Source: CAZWSX01 sp964636985 (lineage in GTDB: Bacteria > Planctomycetota > Planctomycetia > Pirellulales > Pirellulaceae). Taken from it: a stretch of 64,000 nt of DNA. How positions within the stretch are numbered: position 1 is the stretch's first letter; each line of letters starts with the position of its first letter. Under the pieces are notes generated by a model. The model was not told the origin of the DNA, did not search any database, and saw only the letters and a program-made list of their open reading frames with translations. Below are positions 8,745 through 17,644 of the stretch, one piece after another. The stretch lies in the NCBI GenBank assembly GCA_964636985.1, contig CAZWSX010000024.1:59984-123983 (forward strand), given 5' to 3'. Position numbers and translations under genes: made by a program.

Positions 8745-8943
8745 CTAGATGAGATCGTCCGGTGTAACACCAGGATGGCGAAGTCGAATTTATCGACGCA
8801 CTTCACAAGTGTCTCAAGTGTTCCTTCACCCAGCCCGAAGAGCCCTTGTGACGAGATGTGGCACTCGCAACTGTGGATCAGATTGGCCTGTATCGCCTCG
8901 GCGACGGCCAACCTTCGTTGGATGACCCAATAAAACGTACGGA
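8745..8943 (-). pseudogene. Decayed TIR-like nucleotide-binding effector domain (PF10137/CAP12-like)
   Basis: Read on the minus strand, one frame gives SVRFIGSSNEG (8943-8911) and the next gives LAVAEAIQANLIHS...SSQGLFGLGEGTLETL and FDFAILVL down to ~8766; one lost base at ~8912 (GGTTG for GGNTTG) joins them as SNEGLAVAEAIQANL. A second shift restores PDDLI, followed by a stop. This is the order of the family core (FIGSSxEGLxxAxAIQxNL, QGxFxLSxxTLExL, FDFAIFVFxPDD) seen in TIR-like effectors of CBASS/Pycsar-type defence and relatives. Only ~65 residues remain, so it is a relic. No cyclase or other partner gene remains beside it. Confidence 0.72.
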
Positions 8944-9242
8944 AGCTTTCCCGCCATGCTTCGTTGCCTTAAAACTTTGCCTCAGGTTCGCTTCTGAGTT
9001 CAGCGGCACGGGGGCGATTTCCTGGTAGTAGATGGATTCAATCTTCCATCTCCCTCCCATCGGGGCATTTTCTCGCAGAAATCACCCCTTTTCTTCACGT
9101 TTAATTGTCGTTCAAACGATAATTGTCTGGACAAGTGTTGTGCCGACCCCTAAATTGTCGGGTAGGGGTAGCATAGAAGGGGTGGATCGCGCCCAACAGC
9201 GCGCGAAACGACTCGGCGAGAACGTATCGAGGAAGATGACCA
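8944..9242. other. Intergenic stretch, no gene seen
   Basis: About 300 bp between the TIR-like relic and the flavoprotein gene. Both strands show only short frames broken by stops. It should hold the promoter of the plus-strand flavoprotein; GAGGAAG lies ~8 bp before that start. AT-rich runs at 9070-9160 are compatible with a promoter, but no box is convincing. Confidence 0.5.
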
Positions 9243-10523
9243 ATGATTCAACGTGGCACGAACAACGACGCGACCGACTACGACGTCATTGTGATCGGTG
9301 GCGGACCGGCTGGTTCGACCGCTTCGACTTTGATCGCGCAGCAAGGGTACAAAGTCGCTCTGTTCGAGCGCGACCACTTCCCGCGGTTCCACATCGGCGA
9401 GTCGCTGATCCCGCAGACCTACCACACGCTCAAGCGGCTCAATATGCTCCCCAAGATGAAGGGGAGCCACTTCATCAAGAAGTACAGCGTGCAGTTCGTC
9501 ACCGAGTACGGCAAGCTCTCCGAGCCGTTCTATTTCGAGGACCATCGCCCGGTGGAGGCCTCGCAAACGTGGCAAGTCCGCCGCAGCGAGTTCGACCACA
9601 TGATGCTCACCAACGCCAAAGAGCATGGCGTGCAGGTGTTCGAAGGGGCGCGGATGACCCAAGTCGTGTGTGAGGGAACGCGCGTCGTTGGTGTGAAAGT
9701 CCAGAAGGAAGGGGAAGCGCAGCCGTCCGAAGTGCGGGCAAAGGTCGTCGTCGACGCCAGCGGCCAGCAATCGATGCTCATGGACCGGCTCGGCCTCCGC
9801 GACTGGGACGTGGTCCTTCGCAAGAGTGCGCTGTGGACCTACTGGAAAGGGGCCTACCGCGATCAAGGGAAGGACGAAGGGGCCACCATTGTCTTGCAAA
9901 CCAAGGAAAAGAAGGGATGGTTCTGGTACATCCCGCTGCACGACGACATCGTCAGCGTTGGCGTCGTTGCCGACCACGACTATTTGTTCAAGGATCGCGG
10001 AACGACCGACTTCGAAACGATCTACAATCAGGAAGTCGAACGCTGCGTCGGCGTGCAACCGCGGATCGCTAAGGCGACGCGCTGCGACATCTTCCGCGCC
10101 CAAAAGGAATACAGCTACCGCAGCCGCCAGGCCGCCGGCGACGGCTGGTGCCTCATCGGCGACGCCTTCGGCTTCCTCGACCCGCTCTACAGTTCGGGCG
10201 TGCTGCTCGCTCTCACCAGCGGCAACATGGCGGCCGACGCGATTTGCACCGCGCTTGCTAAGGGAGACACCAGCGAGCAGCAACTGCGCACCTGGGAAAA
10301 AGGCTTCGTCGACGGGATGGAGCGAATGCGAAAGCTGGTGTGCGTCTTTTACGACGGCTTCAGCTTCGGGCGATTCGTCCGCCGCCATCCGCATTTGAAA
10401 GACCTGGTCACCGACGTCCTGATCGGCGATTTGTTCAAGGACGATATCGACCAGCTTTGGCCCCTCATCGACGAAATGCAGGCCGAGAAAAAGGCCATGG
10501 AAGCCGCTAACAGCGAGAAGTAA
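9243..10523 (+). CDS. FAD-dependent oxidoreductase, flavin halogenase-like
   Basis: 426 residues. An FAD-binding Rossmann motif G19-GGPAG24 opens the protein, followed by ERDHFPRFHIGESLIPQ, typical of the halogenase / geranylgeranyl-reductase branch. W226-F-W-Y-I-P231 fits the WxWxIP motif of flavin-dependent halogenases, and GDAFGFLDPLYSSGV (~300-315) is their second FAD block. Lysines at FIKKYSVQF (~80) lie where halogenases carry the active-site Lys. A reduced-flavin partner is not adjacent. Many planctomycete members are annotated only as NAD(P)/FAD-dependent oxidoreductases, so halogenation is possible but unproven. The start has GAGGAAG upstream. The next gene, an antiporter, begins 165 bp further. 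Confidence 0.85.
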   Translation: MIQRGTNNDATDYDVIVIGGGPAGSTASTLIAQQGYKVALFERDHFPRFHIGESLIPQTYHTLKRLNMLPKMKGSHFIKKYSVQFVTEYGKLSEPFYFEDHRPVEASQTWQVRRSEFDHMMLTNAKEHGVQVFEGARMTQVVCEGTRVVGVKVQKEGEAQPSEVRAKVVVDASGQQSMLMDRLGLRDWDVVLRKSALWTYWKGAYRDQGKDEGATIVLQTKEKKGWFWYIPLHDDIVSVGVVADHDYLFKDRGTTDFETIYNQEVERCVGVQPRIAKATRCDIFRAQKEYSYRSRQAAGDGWCLIGDAFGFLDPLYSSGVLLALTSGNMAADAICTALAKGDTSEQQLRTWEKGFVDGMERMRKLVCVFYDGFSFGRFVRRHPHLKDLVTDVLIGDLFKDDIDQLWPLIDEMQAEKKAMEAANSEK

Positions 10524-10688
10524 CAACCACTACGAGCGGATCGATCGTTTCAGACGCTCGCGGCGACAAAGTGCAGTCGCCGCCTAGCCGTCGCGTTTTG
10601 TCATGGACGTGCGCCTACGCGCACTACCCTTTAGCGCCCTGTTTTTCAGAGCTGTTTTTGGCAGTCCGGCGATAGAGCACCCAAGCCC

Positions 10689-12164
10689 ATGGCTCAGCAA
10701 GGTAGTACGATCCGTTTTGCCTTGATCTACATCGCGTTTATCGCGGTGGCGCTTGTTACGTTCGGCGTCATCCGCCACTTCGGCGAACAGCTCACGCATC
10801 CCCACGCCACCGCCGATTCACCAACTGGCGTGGTGAAGCCCGCCGACGGCTCGCCCGGCGCAAAGCCAGCGGCCACTCCCAAGAGCCAACTCGAAATCAC
10901 GCGCGTCATGATCCACGTCCTGGCGACGCTGGCCGTCGTGATTCTCTTAGGCAACGTTTTCGGCTGGCTGTTAGCCAGGATCGGACAACCGCCCGTGATC
11001 GGCGAAGTGCTAGCCGGGATCGCCTTGGGGCCTTCGCTCCTGGGAGCGATCTCGCCCGACGCCATGCACATGCTGATCCCCGAAAAAGTCGAGGACCCCA
11101 ATAAGCTCGTTATCACCACGCTGCAAGTGATCTCGCAACTGGGAATCATCCTTTACATGTTCCTGGTGGGTGTCGAGCTGAATCTCTCGTCGCTCGGCAA
11201 GCAAATGCACGCGGCATTGGCGGTCAGCCATGCCAGCATCACGGTGCCGTTCATCGGCGGCGCGCTCCTCGCGCTATGGCTGTTCCCCAATCACGTCCCC
11301 AAGGGCATCCCCTTTACCAGCTTCGCTTTGTTTTTAGGCGCGGCGATGGCGATCACCGCCTTCCCCGTGCTCGCGCGGATTCTCACCGACCGCGGCCTCA
11401 GTCGAACCGAGCTTGGCGTCATCGCACTCGCTTGTGCCGCAACCGACGACGTCACCGCGTGGTGCCTGCTCGCCCTGGTGGTAGGTGTCGCCAACGCCGA
11501 AGTCGGCAAGGCCATCACCATCACCTGGCAGTCGCTGGCCTACCTGGCCATCATTGGAATCGTGCTCAAGCCAGTCATGGAACGCTTCACGAAATGGGCC
11601 GACCGCCGCGCAGGCAACCTCGAAATCATGGCCGGTGTCCTGGCCCTGATGCTGATGTCGGCCCTCTGCACCGAGGCCATCGGCATTCACGCCGTTTTCG
11701 GCGCCTTCGTTTTCGGCGTGATCATTCCGCACGACAGCAAGCTTGCCGCCGGCCTGCACGACCGTTTCGAAATGCTCACCAAGGTGCTGCTGTTGCCCGC
11801 CTTCTTCGCTCTCACGGGCATGAACACGCGGCTCCAGCTCATCTCCGATTGGCAATCGTGGGCGACGTGCGGCGTCGTGATCGTCGTCGCGACCGCCGGC
11901 AAATATCTCGGCTCCTACATCGCCGCCCGAGCGAACGGCATCGATAACCAGACTGCCCACCAACTCGGCGTCTTGATGAACACCCGCGGCCTGATGGAAC
12001 TGATCATCCTGAACATCGGCCTGCAACTCGGCGTGATCGAGCCCGCCCTCTTCGCCATGATGCTGATCATGGCTCTGGTAACCACCTTCATGACAGGGCC
12101 ACTGATCCCGGCGCCGCAGAAGTTACGCCAGGCGTCGGTGCCGCGCGATACTGTTGCAGCCTAG
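10689..12164 (+). CDS. CPA2-family cation/proton antiporter (Kef/NapA type)
   Basis: 491 residues, an inner-membrane exchanger with ~13 helices. An extra N-terminal helix (residues ~8-28) and a Gly/Pro/Ala linker precede the core. Core motifs: GQPPVIGEVLAGIALGP (~98-115), AITAFPVLARIL (~220), and ATDDVTAW (~255), whose double Asp is the ion-binding site of electrogenic CPA2 exchangers. The protein ends after the last helix without a TrkA-N regulatory domain. Likely Na+ or K+ against H+, for pH or salt homeostasis. It converges with the LRR gene, with stops 49 bp apart and no clear terminator between them. Confidence 0.9.
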   Translation: MAQQGSTIRFALIYIAFIAVALVTFGVIRHFGEQLTHPHATADSPTGVVKPADGSPGAKPAATPKSQLEITRVMIHVLATLAVVILLGNVFGWLLARIGQPPVIGEVLAGIALGPSLLGAISPDAMHMLIPEKVEDPNKLVITTLQVISQLGIILYMFLVGVELNLSSLGKQMHAALAVSHASITVPFIGGALLALWLFPNHVPKGIPFTSFALFLGAAMAITAFPVLARILTDRGLSRTELGVIALACAATDDVTAWCLLALVVGVANAEVGKAITITWQSLAYLAIIGIVLKPVMERFTKWADRRAGNLEIMAGVLALMLMSALCTEAIGIHAVFGAFVFGVIIPHDSKLAAGLHDRFEMLTKVLLLPAFFALTGMNTRLQLISDWQSWATCGVVIVVATAGKYLGSYIAARANGIDNQTAHQLGVLMNTRGLMELIILNIGLQLGVIEPALFAMMLIMALVTTFMTGPLIPAPQKLRQASVPRDTVAA

Positions 12165-12213
12165 ACCTTTGCCGCGTCATCAGCATTCGCGGGCAAATCG
12201 CAGCTGGTCATTT

Positions 12214-13665
12214 TCACTCCGGCGACTGCAATAGCGGGATCGCCCAAACCGGCGGTTTGTAGTCGGAGGGATCGATCGATGGCATCAGCGTAAACCGTGC
12301 CTGGTGCCGCTGGGCAAATTCGTCGCTGATGGGCCCGGTGGCGTAGAGTCTCACGAGCTCCGGATTTTCGAGGACCGATTCCAGTTCCGCTTCATCCGCC
12401 GCTCGCTTGCTCAAATACAAAATCTTGAGATGGGGCCAGTCCACGGCTGCGGCGAAGACCCGCGGTGAGACCTCGGTCCCCTCCAGATACAACTCCTCCA
12501 AACGCTCGTTACGCAGCGCCCCGATCCCTCGCTCGCTCACCGGGTTGTAAGACAGCGCCAGTTTCGACAGGTCGCAACGGCCCAAGAAATCGCACGCCAC
12601 ATCGGTAATGCGGGTTTGCGACAAGTAGAGATTTTTGAGCTTGGGCAGCTTTGCCAACAAAGCGACTCCCGAATCATCGATCTTCGAACCCCTGGCCGAC
12701 AATTCAACCAGCGCCGGAAAACGACCGGTGCCGTCGAACGCCGTCCCTGTTACCTCGCTGTGTCCAATGTCGAGTTTCGAAAGCTTCGGCAACTCGCCCA
12801 GGACGGCAAGGTGCTCGTCTTCGAGTTCGCTTTGCGAGAGATCCAACCGCTCGATCGAGCGGCAGTCGCGGAGCGCTTCGCAAATCTCCAACGTGAAGTT
12901 GAGCCGAATCAGTTCCACCTGGCGGAGCGTCGGATGTCGCCGAAGCAGGTCGGCCAGTCCCTTGCTCGCGAGATGGCGGGCGCCGTCGAGGTGAAGCTCT
13001 TCCAATCGTGGGAACTGTTCCCAAGCGGCCACCGACTCGTCCACGAGCGGCCCATCGACCCGCAGAGATCGGAGCTGTTGTAAGTGGCGAATCACCCCCA
13101 ATTCGCCGCTCGACCGATCGCCGATGCAGATTTCGAGCGACATAAGCTGCCTGCAAGCCCCGATCAACTCCAGATCGCCTGTCTGCAGCGCGCGTCCTCG
13201 GAGGCTCAAGGCCTTCAGCCGTCTTCGGCAAGCAAAAGGGTGCAGCGCAGCGGGTTTATCCTCGTAGGGGAGCGACAGCTCCAGCCTTTCCAGGTCCGGC
13301 AACTCGCCAATCATTTTGAGCGTGCCAGGCTTCACCCAAGGCGTATTCGGGCTCTCGATCCACACGACATTGTGCCAAAAGTCGACGTCTTGCCACAAAC
13401 CCCGCCAGCCAAGATAGCGCGGTTGCGACCGTGTCTCTTCATTGTCGTACCCGACCGCAAATCCGTCGGAAAGAAGCAGCGACACAATCTCCCGCTGCCG
13501 ATTCGCCCGCAGAATCTGCCGCGTCACCATCCCGATCCCCGCACCCAACACGATCGTGAGGATCACAAACGTCCGCAAACCAAATTGCAACCGCCGCCGA
13601 CTTCGCGTAGCGCGAGTCGGCGATTGACTATCGACTGTGAGATGAAAAGGTTCGTCGCTTGTCAC
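12214..13665 (-). CDS. Membrane-anchored leucine-rich repeat protein, paralogue 1
   Basis: 483 residues. A short basic N-terminus (SRRR) leads to the anchor LQFGLRTFVILTIVLGAGIG (~residues 26-46), then ANRQREIVSLLLSDGF, a DFWHNV motif (~95) and about ten LRR units of ~23 residues (for example LPKLKNLYLSQTRITDVACD). The topology implied is a short cytoplasmic tail, one helix and LRRs outside. Last gene of a minus-strand unit: HExxH protein, LRR3, LRR2, LRR1, with 47 bp between LRR2 and LRR1. Paralogues 2 and 3 share the anchor, the RQREIV segment and DFWhnV, so the trio arose by tandem duplication. LRRs bind proteins; the ligand is unknown. Confidence 0.88.
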   Translation of the reverse strand: MTSDEPFHLTVDSQSPTRATRSRRRLQFGLRTFVILTIVLGAGIGMVTRQILRANRQREIVSLLLSDGFAVGYDNEETRSQPRYLGWRGLWQDVDFWHNVVWIESPNTPWVKPGTLKMIGELPDLERLELSLPYEDKPAALHPFACRRRLKALSLRGRALQTGDLELIGACRQLMSLEICIGDRSSGELGVIRHLQQLRSLRVDGPLVDESVAAWEQFPRLEELHLDGARHLASKGLADLLRRHPTLRQVELIRLNFTLEICEALRDCRSIERLDLSQSELEDEHLAVLGELPKLSKLDIGHSEVTGTAFDGTGRFPALVELSARGSKIDDSGVALLAKLPKLKNLYLSQTRITDVACDFLGRCDLSKLALSYNPVSERGIGALRNERLEELYLEGTEVSPRVFAAAVDWPHLKILYLSKRAADEAELESVLENPELVRLYATGPISDEFAQRHQARFTLMPSIDPSDYKPPVWAIPLLQSPE

Positions 13666-13712
13666 AGGTCCTGTCGCTCATTCCCCGCATTCTCACATTG
13701 CGGAACGCAACT

Positions 13713-15146
13713 CTACTCAGTCCATTCCTTAGTCCATCCCCGCGCGAATCTCTTGCTATACCGCAATTGAAACTCAGGGCTGAACTCGCCATGGGCGTAC
13801 AGCTTTTTCAGCAGCGGAATCTGCAGCACCCGCTCCAAATCGTCTTCGCTGTTCGTGGGTTTTCCTAAGATCAATAGCTCCAAGCTAGGCCATTGCGAGG
13901 CCGACGCGAAGGCCCGGGCGGTGACGCTCGTCTCATACAGATTCAATTTGGCCAACCGTTCACAGTGAAGCGAGTTGATCCCGCGGTCGGTAATGTTGTC
14001 GTTTGCCAGGTTGAGCGTCACCAGGTCGTGGCGACTCAAGTGCTCGCATGCGACGTCGGTGACGTTGGTATGCGACAGATTCAGCGATCTCAACTGCGGA
14101 AGCCGCCCCACCAAAAAAGCCCCGTCGTCGCTGATCGGTGTCCCCTCCGCGCTCAACTGCCGCAGGCCGGCGAAACTATCGATTCCGTCGAAAGCCATTC
14201 CGTGCACCTGCGTTCTGGAAATGTCCAAACCCGCCAGCAGCCGCAGTCCCCGCAGCCTGGTTAATCCGTCGTCGCCGAGTTGCGCCTCCGGCAGCGACAA
14301 CTGAGTGAGCGAGCGGCATTGCCCCAAGGCGTCGCAAACTTCCGCCGTGCAGTTCGCTTTGCCGAATTCGACGCGGCGAAGCCCCGGATTCCGCAGAAGC
14401 AGCGCGGCCAGCGACTCGCCCGACACTTGCTGTACATCGTCAAGCTGCAACACTTCCAGTCGGGCCAGGTGTTGCCAGGCCGCTACCCCTTCGTCCCTGA
14501 CGGGGCCGTTGATCCGAAGCGAAGCCAGCTGTTGCAACCGGTCGAGCGCCGCCAACTGCCGGCTCGAATCTTCTTCGACCCGAATCTCCAGCGACGCCAG
14601 CGATTGGCACTCGCCAATGTGGGTCAGATCGCCCCGGTGTAGCGGAAAATTGCCGATTCTTAAGAGCCGTAATCGGTTCCGGCAAGCGAGCCGCGGAAAA
14701 TGGGGAAGCGCGGCCCCATCCTGAAAACCGACCACAAATTCAATCTTCTCCAGATGCGGCAGTTCCGCGATCAGCCTCATCGTCTGCGGCGAATTAGGAA
14801 CGAAGTAAATGCTCTGAATTTGCGAGACGTTGTGCCAGAAATCCAACTTCTGCCAGAAATTCACGCCATCGTCCGGACGGCTGGGCGCGACCGCTCCGTC
14901 GCGCGCCCCATGGTCGTACTGCACGACAAAACCGGCTTCCAGCAGCCGCGTCACAATCTCCCGCTGCCGCTGCGCCAATGCGATCCGCCGCGCCAGGATG
15001 CCGACCATCGCTCCCACCAGCAGCGTGATAACGAGCAAGCTCCGCAAGCCAAACTGAAAACGCGAAAGCTTTCGTTTGCCGTGAGAAGGCGGCTGGTTCT
15101 CGGCCGGCTTTTTCTCGGTTGGCTCGGGCGAAACGCTGCTGGTCAT
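13713..15146 (-). CDS. Membrane-anchored leucine-rich repeat protein, paralogue 2
   Basis: 477 residues. The N-terminus is rich in Pro, Glu and Lys, then RFQFGLRSLLVITLLVGAMV forms the single membrane helix, followed by AQRQREIVTRLLEAGFVVQY and LDFWHNV. LRR units fill the C-terminal two thirds (LPQLRSLNLSHTNVTDVACE is a typical unit). Its start overlaps the end of LRR3 by 4 bp (ATGA), so translational coupling is likely. The ACEHLSR segment is nearly the same as in paralogue 3 (GCEHLGR), making these two the closest pair. No catalytic motif is visible. Confidence 0.88.
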   Translation of the reverse strand: MTSSVSPEPTEKKPAENQPPSHGKRKLSRFQFGLRSLLVITLLVGAMVGILARRIALAQRQREIVTRLLEAGFVVQYDHGARDGAVAPSRPDDGVNFWQKLDFWHNVSQIQSIYFVPNSPQTMRLIAELPHLEKIEFVVGFQDGAALPHFPRLACRNRLRLLRIGNFPLHRGDLTHIGECQSLASLEIRVEEDSSRQLAALDRLQQLASLRINGPVRDEGVAAWQHLARLEVLQLDDVQQVSGESLAALLLRNPGLRRVEFGKANCTAEVCDALGQCRSLTQLSLPEAQLGDDGLTRLRGLRLLAGLDISRTQVHGMAFDGIDSFAGLRQLSAEGTPISDDGAFLVGRLPQLRSLNLSHTNVTDVACEHLSRHDLVTLNLANDNITDRGINSLHCERLAKLNLYETSVTARAFASASQWPSLELLILGKPTNSEDDLERVLQIPLLKKLYAHGEFSPEFQLRYSKRFARGWTKEWTE

Positions 15147-16621
15147 GGCTGCGATGGGGACTCCGAACTAGCGGGTGCCTTCACCTCTGGCGTGAGGTGG
15201 AATCGCCCGCCATGTTGTTGGAGGAACAGGTTACCGACCGGCCCATCGGCGAAGAGCCACCGGAGTGCCGGATTGCCGAGCACTTGCAAGAGTTCCGCTT
15301 CGCTATCGGCTCGTTTACCTAGATACAACATCCGCAAACAGGGCCAGCGCGATGACGACGCGAAAGGGATGGGCGAAACATCCGTACCCGTCAAATCCAA
15401 CCGGTCCAGGCTTTGGCCATTGAGCGAGCTGGCGCCCCTATCCGTGATCTGGTTGTTCGACAGCAGCAAATCGGTAAATTCACGACGGCCCAAATGCTCG
15501 CAGCCGACGTCGGTGATGTTGGTGTGCGAGAGGTCCAGCGTGTGGACCATCGCAAGCTTGCTCAAATGGAGTGCGCCCTCGTCGTCGATTTGTGAGCCGC
15601 CTGCCGTTGCATAAAGCAACGCGGGAAAACTACCCGTCCCTTTGAATGCCGTGCCCCGAACTTGTGATCCCCGAATGTCGAGGTCACCCAGCTTGGGCAA
15701 CAGACGAAGTTTGACCAGTCCCTCATCGTCAATTTTGGACCCCGCGAGCCACAGTTGCCCGAGTTCCTGGCATTCCTTCAACGCCTCGCAAATCTCAACC
15801 GTGCAATTGGCGCCCTTGAGATGGACGTGCTGCAGATTCGGATTGCGGCGAATGAGGTCCGCCAACCTGGCAGCCGATACGCGGTCAACCTGGTCGAGAT
15901 GGAGAAAGGTCAGCTGCGTGATGTGCTGCCAAGAGGCCACAACCTCTTCGGTAAGGGGGCCGCTGATGCGAAGGAAATCTAGTTTCGGCAGGACATCCAG
16001 AGCCGCGAGTTCGTCGCAACTAACATCGTCAACGTTGATTTCGAGCATGGCCAGCTCTTGGCATTGCACAATCTTGTCGACGTCGCCTGGCTGGAGGATA
16101 TGATTTTCGAGTTTCAGATTCCGCAGCTGTTTTCGACTCGCGATCGGGGGAAGAGGAATCGCGTCCGATCCCGGAGCGAACTCGATGTCGATGGTTCGAA
16201 GTTCAGGCAACTCGGCGATCATCTCCAGCGTTTCGCGCGAGTGTTGGATCGGACTATCGGTCGTAAGCAGCCAAACACTGCGCCAAAAATCGACTTGCTG
16301 CCAGAAGTTGGGCCCATCAGCGAGTGCCGCCGGCGTCGCGGCATCTCTTGACCAGTAGTTCTCGTAATGGACGGTACAACCAGCGCCGATCAGATGGTTC
16401 ACAACCTCCTGTTGCCGCCGTGTCCGCACCACCAGCTGCGAAACGATGCCTCCCAATGCCCCAAAGAAGAGTACGAGCACCAGCAAACTGCGCAGCCCAA
16501 ACTGCGGCCGCCAGCCGGATCGCTGGGTGCGAACCGCGGGAGTGACGACGGAGATGCGTATCGGAGGCGAAGTTACCGCTTCTCGCTCGAGCGGAGTTTC
16601 TCCCCTTTCGGTTTGCCCCAT
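15143..16621 (-). CDS. Membrane-anchored leucine-rich repeat protein, paralogue 3
   Basis: 492 residues from the ATG at 16621, chosen because GGAG lies ~6 bp upstream and the longer frame only reads out of phase through the preceding gene. That start overlaps the HExxH gene by 49 bp. After ~30 polar residues comes RPQFGLRSLLVLVLFFGALG, then RRQQEVVNHLIGAGCTVHY, VDFWRSV and the LRR domain. It ends inside the ATGA shared with paralogue 2. The gene links the metallopeptidase-like gene to the LRR pair, so all four are likely one transcript. Confidence 0.87.
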   Translation of the reverse strand: MGQTERGETPLEREAVTSPPIRISVVTPAVRTQRSGWRPQFGLRSLLVLVLFFGALGGIVSQLVVRTRRQQEVVNHLIGAGCTVHYENYWSRDAATPAALADGPNFWQQVDFWRSVWLLTTDSPIQHSRETLEMIAELPELRTIDIEFAPGSDAIPLPPIASRKQLRNLKLENHILQPGDVDKIVQCQELAMLEINVDDVSCDELAALDVLPKLDFLRISGPLTEEVVASWQHITQLTFLHLDQVDRVSAARLADLIRRNPNLQHVHLKGANCTVEICEALKECQELGQLWLAGSKIDDEGLVKLRLLPKLGDLDIRGSQVRGTAFKGTGSFPALLYATAGGSQIDDEGALHLSKLAMVHTLDLSHTNITDVGCEHLGRREFTDLLLSNNQITDRGASSLNGQSLDRLDLTGTDVSPIPFASSSRWPCLRMLYLGKRADSEAELLQVLGNPALRWLFADGPVGNLFLQQHGGRFHLTPEVKAPASSESPSQP

Positions 16622-17355
16622 AACCGCTCCATCAAAGCGAAGGTCTCGGGCTCCGAGGCTTCCAGCTCCTCGGCATTGAACGGATAGAAGTCGTTGCCGC
16701 CAAAGTACGCCTCGGTCATCTCGGCGAAGAACTCTTGCGGATTGGTCAGCGCGTAGTGCTTTCGCTTTTCGTCGCCGCGACAAAAGAGAACTTCGTCCCC
16801 GCGGCCGGAAGCTTTGTACCGCTCAAAAACTTTGGCCACTTCCGCATTCCCAAAATCCAATTCCTGGTCATGCCGGGCGTGCGCCAACTCGTGCAGCACG
16901 GCCAAGGGTTGGTCGCTGACGAATGGCTCCTCCAAGTAATACTTCGCGTTGGGAATGTGCACCCGCCGCGTCAATCGTTCATCGTAGCCGTGTTCTTTCA
17001 GCCAGTCGCCCGAGGGGTGGTACTGCGCCTGGAGCAGCGGCTTGTCTCCCCACGGGTGGTCCAGGTCGAGTTGGATCTCGTATTTCTTCAAGATCGCCAA
17101 GGCCGGTTCGGGAACGCGCTCGGCCACCATTCCCAAATCCCGCTCCAGCTTGTCGACTGCCACATTCCTTTTCTCACCGTCAGGCAACAACCGGCTATCG
17201 ACCCAAACCTTCCAACCACGCAGCTCAACCATCTGCTGCCGCAACGGTTCCAACTTGGCTTCGTTCGGTCCACTCGCGAACCCCGATCCCAAAGACAGCG
17301 ACCCCAAAACAATCGCCAATGCAACACGACAAACAGGCAAGCGGCAGCGGATCAT
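16573..17355 (-). CDS. Secreted HExxH metallopeptidase-like protein
   Basis: 260 residues with a signal peptide (VALAIVLGSLSLGSGFASG, cleavage near residue 28). The zinc motif H155-E-L-A-H159 is followed by NPQEFFAEMTEAYF with E208/E212, the arrangement of the anthrax lethal-factor-like and related gluzincin families in which a downstream EFFAE glutamate is the third ligand. Residues 40-110 are Trp/Arg/Leu-rich and unassigned. It is first in the unit with three LRR membrane proteins and overlaps LRR3 by 49 bp. A secreted peptidase beside surface LRR proteins suggests processing or recognition of an envelope protein, but no substrate can be named. It could be a non-peptidase zinc-binding relative. 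Confidence 0.78.
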   Translation of the reverse strand: MIRCRLPVCRVALAIVLGSLSLGSGFASGPNEAKLEPLRQQMVELRGWKVWVDSRLLPDGEKRNVAVDKLERDLGMVAERVPEPALAILKKYEIQLDLDHPWGDKPLLQAQYHPSGDWLKEHGYDERLTRRVHIPNAKYYLEEPFVSDQPLAVLHELAHARHDQELDFGNAEVAKVFERYKASGRGDEVLFCRGDEKRKHYALTNPQEFFAEMTEAYFGGNDFYPFNAEELEASEPETFALMERLWGKPKGEKLRSSEKR

Positions 17356-17428
17356 GAAGCAAATTTCTGTATAAGTCTGTAACGACAGTTTCTTTCGTGG
17401 CTACGCCATTTACCCTTCGTCTCTCTCC

Positions 17429-17562
17429 GCGGCCTCCGTGCCTCTGTGTTTCATCTTCCTCACGCATGAACAACGGAAATCGCCAAAGCAGCAGCAAACC
17501 AATCGCAAAAAAACTCCAACTTCGTAAATCAAAAATCAACAATCATCAATCAATTAATGAAT
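17429..17562. repeat. Half-palindrome plus AT-rich motif R4, copy b
   Basis: CCTCCGTGCCTCTGTGTTTC at 17433-17452 matches one arm of the long palindrome at 6932-6987, and ACTTCGTAAATCAAAAATCA... at 17519-17562 repeats 7021-7060. It is followed by TCCCTCCGGGTCTCCGCGGT (~17608), of the same widespread family of Pyr-rich intergenic repeats. The whole gap 17356-17644 holds only this. Confidence 0.72.
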
Positions 17563-17644
17563 TTCATCAAAAGCGTCACGACATTGCCAAGACCTTCGCT
17601 CCCTCTCCGGTCCCTCCGGGTCTCCGCGGTGAATCCGCATGCCC

